Shown here: positions 14,979-18,855 of the stretch, in pieces
Numbering within the stretch: the first letter of the stretch is position 1
Layout: each line of letters opens with the position of its first letter
Assembly (NCBI GenBank): GCA_034376725.1
Contig: JAXMJH010000055.1
Span: 1-18,855 of the forward strand
Origin: UBA11164 sp034376725
GTDB lineage: Bacteria; Pseudomonadota; Gammaproteobacteria; Xanthomonadales; Xanthomonadaceae
DNA length: 18,855 bases
Direction: 5' to 3'
Translations under genes and position numbers: made by a program
Notes under the pieces: generated by a model
Told to the model about the DNA's origin: nothing
Databases searched by the model: none
The model's input: the letters and a program-made list of their open reading frames with translations, nothing else

Positions 14979-16339
14979 GCCGCACCGGCTCGCCGACGCG
15001 AGCCCGCCAGGACGCGCTCGGCGATATCGCCCATCTCGTCGCCGAAGAAATTCTCTGGCCAATTCTCGATCTCGCCGAATTCGTCGAGTCGCAACTCCTC
15101 CAATTCGGCGGCGGCACCACTGCGGTTGACGAAGTAGATCGCCACATCGCTGGCGGGAATCTGTTGTTCCGCGACCCGCCGCTGAAGCCGGGTCAGGAAA
15201 TGCTCGGAATGGGTTTCGACGATCAACTGAGCCCTGCGGGGGGCGCCACCCTCAAAGGACTGGACGGCACTGATGAAGACGTCGGCCAGGTTCGATTGCG
15301 CCATCGGGTGCAGGTGGATTTCCGGCTGTTCCATCCAGACCGTCGAACCCGGTGGCGCATAGAATGCCTGCACCAGGGCCGGCAGCACCTGCGAGACGCC
15401 GAATCCGACATCGGTCAGGCGCACCTCCTCGGCTTCCGGATGGGTCTTGACCAGCACCTCGTATTCCTTTCTGCCCTTGGCGACAGGCCGCACGACGAAG
15501 CTCTCGATAACGCCCAGATCCTTGAGCCAGCCGGCGATGAAGGCATCGAAGCGCACGAGCCGCCGCTTGTGGCCACGGTTGAGCCTGCGGTTCTGCTCCG
15601 TTGCCGCCAGCAGCGCAGCGACGGCGAACCGGCCATCGGCCCCGACGTCGGAGGGCGTGTCGCCCGCCCATGGGTAGATCCGCTTCGGTGCCGCGCGCAG
15701 CGGTCCGAGAAAGTAGATGCTCTCCAGCATCTGTTCGGTGCGCAGGGCAAAATCGGCCAGAAAATCCGCGTTCTGGTAACGCAGCAGGGTGCGATCGGCG
15801 AAGCGATAGAACTTCTCCGGCGGCTCTACCGGCCACTTTCGGCCTTGGGCATGTACGAGTCGTAGCGGCTCGCATTCAAGCGTCTTGGCAGTGTGCTTGA
15901 TATCCAGGCGAACCTCTCCCGCGTCGAGCAGCTCGTAACGGAGGGTGTCGGTGACCGGCTGCTCTTGTCTGTCGGCGCGCAGCTCGCTGTTCAGGCGCAA
16001 TTCGTCGCCTTGGTAACTTTGCTTCCTGTTCAGCGGATCATTGCCCGTCAGACGCGGATCGAGCCGCCAGCGTAAGGAAAACTCCAGTTTTCGACTCAGA
16101 TCATGGCCATGCAGGCAGTCGCGAAATGTGCCCAGATCGATGGCCGAGTTCTCGTCGCCAAGGTGCAGCGCACGCCTGCGATCGGCAAGCTGCGCGGTCT
16201 GCTTCAGCGCCATCAACAGATGGCCGAGGCTCGACTTGCCGGAACTGTTGGTGCCGAAAATGACCGTCAGCGGCGCCAGCCGCACCGCACCGGTGTCGCG
16301 CCATGCCTTGAAGTTCTGGATTCGCAGTTCGGTCAACAT
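14975..16339 (-). CDS. AAA/SMC-like ATPase with DUF3696-like C-terminus
   Basis: A 454-residue ABC/OLD-like ATPase. Walker A is GTNSSGKS (29-36), after the typical start LTELRIQNFKAWRDTG. A long insert (about 50-300) follows. VGFGVSQVLP (311-320) is the signature region, VWMEQPEIHLHP (334-345) is Walker B with the catalytic glutamate, and IVETHSEHFLTRLQ (373-386) is the H-loop region. The tail, with FVNRSG and later EIENWPENFF, resembles DUF3696. Such ATPases are recurrent components of defence modules (GajA, AriA and OLD types), but no TOPRIM nuclease is fused here; the nuclease role would fall to the PIN partner. The ATG at 16339 has AGGA four bases upstream. It leads a three-gene coupled operon. 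Confidence 0.88.
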   Translation of the reverse strand: MLTELRIQNFKAWRDTGAVRLAPLTVIFGTNSSGKSSLGHLLMALKQTAQLADRRRALHLGDENSAIDLGTFRDCLHGHDLSRKLEFSLRWRLDPRLTGNDPLNRKQSYQGDELRLNSELRADRQEQPVTDTLRYELLDAGEVRLDIKHTAKTLECEPLRLVHAQGRKWPVEPPEKFYRFADRTLLRYQNADFLADFALRTEQMLESIYFLGPLRAAPKRIYPWAGDTPSDVGADGRFAVAALLAATEQNRRLNRGHKRRLVRFDAFIAGWLKDLGVIESFVVRPVAKGRKEYEVLVKTHPEAEEVRLTDVGFGVSQVLPALVQAFYAPPGSTVWMEQPEIHLHPMAQSNLADVFISAVQSFEGGAPRRAQLIVETHSEHFLTRLQRRVAEQQIPASDVAIYFVNRSGAAAELEELRLDEFGEIENWPENFFGDEMGDIAERVLAGSRRRAGAA

Positions 16340-16541
16340 GTTCCTGATGCCCCGTTCGACGTCGCTTGCCGTCCGGCTGCACTTGCTCCGGCTCTGGACG
16401 CATTGCCGTAGGATACGTCATCGTCGATGCATCCTTCCCTGAGCACGACCCGGCCAAACGTTGGCCGGCCGGGTGTTGGCCGACCACCGGGGGCGACAGC
16501 GACACGTTGGTTGCGAACAGGCTGATTGACTGCGGGGTGGG
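16340..16541. other. Intergenic region upstream of the ATPase operon
   Basis: These 202 bases separate two minus-strand genes. They contain the hairpin at 16450-16468 and presumably the ATPase operon promoter, which I could not pick out with confidence. Confidence 0.4.
16450..16468 (-). terminator. Hairpin downstream of the large unknown gene
   Basis: CCGGCCAA (16450-16457) and TTGGCCGG (16461-16468) form a perfect 8-bp stem with loop ACG. It lies 74 bases beyond the stop of the 16542-18734 gene and 110 bases before the ATPase start. Lacking a T-tract, it could be a terminator or an operator for the ATPase operon. Confidence 0.4.
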
Positions 16542-18734
16542 TCAATCGAAAATGACGGGCTCCTCGTAACGGCGCTTGCCATCCTTCTCGTCCACACTGA
16601 ATCGACGAATCGAAACCTGCGCCCGCAAGTTATCGGAAGTGTCGAGCTCCTTCAGGGTGGCGAGCAGGCCGACGGTGTAATCGGGCAGTCGCTGGTTAAA
16701 CATGCTCACCAGCGCGGAGTTCACATCGACCATTGGCTCCATGCTCTGCTGAAGCGCTACCAAGGCTTTGTTGAGTCTGCGCTCGGCCTCCTGGGCTTCA
16801 GTCTCCTTGAGGGTGGCGACCCGTATCGTTCCTCCCAGCAACAGTAGATCGCGGATGCGTTCGATACTCGACGGTATCGCTCGGATTACGCGGTTGAGAA
16901 AACGGAACTCTCGTTCAAGATCGTCGAATTTCAGCCGGTTTGACTCGATCATGATGCCGGATCCTCTCGCCGCGCGCTCTGCGCCGCTTGTGTTGGACGC
17001 TCTTTGGACCCAGGCCAACAACCGAGCACGATCCAACTTGGCAAGTTGTTTGCCGAAGCCTCGGGAGGTACGTTCTGCAAATCCCAAGACTTTGTCGAGC
17101 ACCATCGACTCGATGACTGTTGAATCGGAGGTACGAAGCATTACCGCTGGCAGCCCCAGAAGTACGACCGCGATATGGACATTGCGCACGTTCTCATCGC
17201 CCAGCGCGACGGCGATGCGCTGTTGGGTATCTTGGTGCAACAACCCCGCATCCACGAACGAACTCAAGTACTGCCTCAGCTCCTTCGGCTCGAGCTTATC
17301 GTCGGTCAGGCTGAAACCCAAGGCAAGGGTGCCGGGGACACTGCCCTGGGTGGCATCGAGGAAGTCGAAATCGGCGCTGAATCGCGCGCGTTGCTCGCCC
17401 GATGGGCCGACGGAGCTGCGTTCTTGTACCGATTCTCCATCGAAGGCCAGGATGCGTCCCGCAGCATCTGTCTCGATCCGTGCTTCAGCGTTGAGAATAC
17501 GGGCATCGCTGAACTTCAGTCCGAACAGATCCAAGGTGAAGCTGGCAGTGCGGCTCACCTGGGAGAACTGGAGCAGACGGCCGTCCAACACCTCAACGCC
17601 ATCACCACCCATCGCCTGGATGTGCTCGATATTAATCGAACCGTGACCGAGGACCAGATCGCGAAACAGCTTCGCTGCCTTCTTGTTGGCTGGCTGGGTG
17701 AAGCGCAGGCGCAACTCTCGTGTATGGCCGGTCGTTCTTTCCCGATTTTCCGACCAGGCGGCGCTGAGCTTGACTGAGGCCGACTTGCGCACGCCGTCGT
17801 TGAGCGCCTTGCGCAATTTCTCATAGCGGGTCAGGAGTTTTCGCAGTGGCTCCAGTAGTACCGAGGCGTTATCGTTGAGTGTGTTCGCCAGCGTCTCCAC
17901 GTTCTCGCCGACCTGCTCCAGCGGGGCGAGTATCTTCTTCAACTTCGCTGTGCCTTTGCCCTTGAGTTGATTCGCAAGGGTTTGGGCCTCGGTTCCTGCC
18001 TTGTTCACCTGCTTGTCGATCGCTTCGGTCAGCCAGTCTCTGGCCTTGACAACATAGGACCGGGTCCGATCCAACTTGTCGGGCAAACTCAGTTCCATGA
18101 GGCGATCAACAACCACATCGGGAATGCCATCGAACATGGCCACACGCTCATCAATCAAGGTCAGCCAGCGCGCCAAGAGCCCGTCGACCAAGGTTGCAGC
18201 CGTTTGCTCTGATCCAACCTGTCCCAGCACGAGTTCGGCCAGCGGCTTGAGCTCGTCGGCGAGCGTCTTGGTGAGCTGGCCGCGCAGCGCCCCAATCAGC
18301 TTGTCGCCTGGTTTCGACCACGTATCGAGGAAGTCGCGGAAGCTTTCGTCGATTTCGGTGAGTTGGTCCAACCAGGGCTTGACCACGCCATCCATGCCCT
18401 CGACACCCAGGCTCACGCCTGCCGATGCATCACGGCCACTGCTTCGGCTGCCCGACTCGCTCAGATCGAGCATGAGTTTGTCGTCCTCCATCCTGAGACG
18501 GATGCGGAACCGTCCCGAGCGCGCCAACGAGAAGCGCAGCTTCGCCTCCGCCCTCGCGCTGAACTTGATTTCGGCGTCCTCACCGCTGACCTGCTTTTCC
18601 ACCGCGATGCCGCGCGAAACCTCCACCGCACCGGCTACGGCGATGCTCCGTTCGCTCTCGATGTCGATTGCTCGCAAGCCATCGCGATGCACGTGCGGGC
18701 CATCACTGTCACGGAGTGTCACCGACCGCCCCAT
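16542..18734 (-). CDS. Large protein of unknown function, possibly 5'-truncated
   Basis: A 730-residue protein (from the ATG at 18734) that I do not recognise. Residues about 20-90 are strand-rich with alternating hydrophobics (EIKFSARAEAKLRFSL, then FRIRLRMEDDKLML). Residues about 115-320 are helical with probable coiled coil (KLKKILAPLEQVGENVETLA; LRKLLTRYEKLRKALN). Residues about 335-475 are again strand-rich (RELRLRF, ASFTLDLFGLKF, RARFSADFDF, LALGFSLTDD), and the rest is helical. No membrane helix, signal peptide or catalytic motif is visible. The frame stays open to the right edge; a TTG at 18833 would add 33 residues. Those bases overlap IS21-like terminal repeats, so the native N-terminus is uncertain. 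Base composition appears less GC-rich than the urease operon. Confidence 0.7.
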   Translation of the reverse strand: MGRSVTLRDSDGPHVHRDGLRAIDIESERSIAVAGAVEVSRGIAVEKQVSGEDAEIKFSARAEAKLRFSLARSGRFRIRLRMEDDKLMLDLSESGSRSSGRDASAGVSLGVEGMDGVVKPWLDQLTEIDESFRDFLDTWSKPGDKLIGALRGQLTKTLADELKPLAELVLGQVGSEQTAATLVDGLLARWLTLIDERVAMFDGIPDVVVDRLMELSLPDKLDRTRSYVVKARDWLTEAIDKQVNKAGTEAQTLANQLKGKGTAKLKKILAPLEQVGENVETLANTLNDNASVLLEPLRKLLTRYEKLRKALNDGVRKSASVKLSAAWSENRERTTGHTRELRLRFTQPANKKAAKLFRDLVLGHGSINIEHIQAMGGDGVEVLDGRLLQFSQVSRTASFTLDLFGLKFSDARILNAEARIETDAAGRILAFDGESVQERSSVGPSGEQRARFSADFDFLDATQGSVPGTLALGFSLTDDKLEPKELRQYLSSFVDAGLLHQDTQQRIAVALGDENVRNVHIAVVLLGLPAVMLRTSDSTVIESMVLDKVLGFAERTSRGFGKQLAKLDRARLLAWVQRASNTSGAERAARGSGIMIESNRLKFDDLEREFRFLNRVIRAIPSSIERIRDLLLLGGTIRVATLKETEAQEAERRLNKALVALQQSMEPMVDVNSALVSMFNQRLPDYTVGLLATLKELDTSDNLRAQVSIRRFSVDEKDGKRRYEEPVIFD

Positions 18735-18855
18735 TGGAGCCACCCATGATCGGCTTAATGGAGCCACTTGCAGGCTCCGGAAAACGGGTCTCGAACGGGG
18801 TGCAGTTTCAGGGGTTTTGTGGGGTCTTGGCAACTGCCGGTTTTGCGGTCTCCGG
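18717..18855. mobile_element. Probable end of an IS21-family insertion sequence
   Basis: From TGTCACCG at 18717 the sequence carries two exact copies of TGGAGCCAC (18735-18743 and 18759-18767) 24 bases apart, each preceded by a loosely similar C-G-x-x-C segment. IS21-family ends characteristically start with TG and carry several such partially conserved tandem repeats. No transposase gene is in the window; it would lie beyond the right edge. The exact boundary is ambiguous because TGTCAC also occurs at 18707. Confidence 0.35.

Noticed and set aside
14975..16339. PARIS-like AriA/AriB system
   Set aside because: The ATPase is of a related broad class, but the partner is a PIN-like protein, not the TOPRIM-type AriB, and an RNA ligase is added.
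16526..16545. TTGAC...GTCAA inverted repeat at the stop of the large gene
   Set aside because: Only five paired bases with a ten-base loop and overlap with the stop codon; likely chance.

Overview
The window is a GC-rich bacterial chromosome segment, most likely from a gammaproteobacterium. That guess rests only on base composition, urease gene order and general protein character, with no rRNA or marker gene to confirm it. The left half is ordinary chromosome and the right half is an accessory region.

Positions 115-5421 hold a complete, tightly packed urease operon in the order ureD-ureA-small membrane ORF-ureB-ureC-ureE-ureF-ureG. Most junctions overlap or are only a few bases apart. All nickel-ligand and catalytic positions of UreC are visible, so the enzyme should be functional. 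The small ORF between ureA and ureB encodes a His-containing membrane peptide whose stop codon overlaps the GTG start of ureB. It is followed by an orphan ExbD/TolR-like gene (5673-6083), a convergent Na/Pi-cotransporter-family gene (6147-7805, minus strand) and a DUF938-type SAM methyltransferase gene (7967-8572).

From about 8.57 kb the content becomes accessory. A three-gene plus-strand operon (8795-11205) encodes two divergent paralogues with similar first ~30 residues and a third protein with a double helix-hairpin-helix. I do not recognise it as a described system. It converges with a minus-strand toxin-antitoxin-like pair (11418-13095): a RES-domain toxin preceded by an unusually large antitoxin with an HTH and a Xre/MbcA/ParS-type toxin-binding tail. 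Just upstream of that pair lies a 42-bp near copy (40/42) of the 3' end of the methyltransferase gene, so the 4.8-kb accessory block is bracketed by direct repeats.

Further right, a translationally coupled minus-strand operon (16339 down to 13729) encodes an SMC/OLD-like ATPase with a DUF3696-like tail, a PIN-like nuclease and an ATP-dependent RNA ligase. An ATPase, an RNA-cutting domain and an RNA-sealing enzyme together suggest an RNA damage/repair or anti-phage module, and this is the best candidate for a new system here. The last gene (16542-18734, minus strand) is a large protein of unknown function. Its 5' end runs into repeats that look like the terminus of an IS21-family insertion sequence, so it may be truncated.

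No rRNA, tRNA or CRISPR array was seen.
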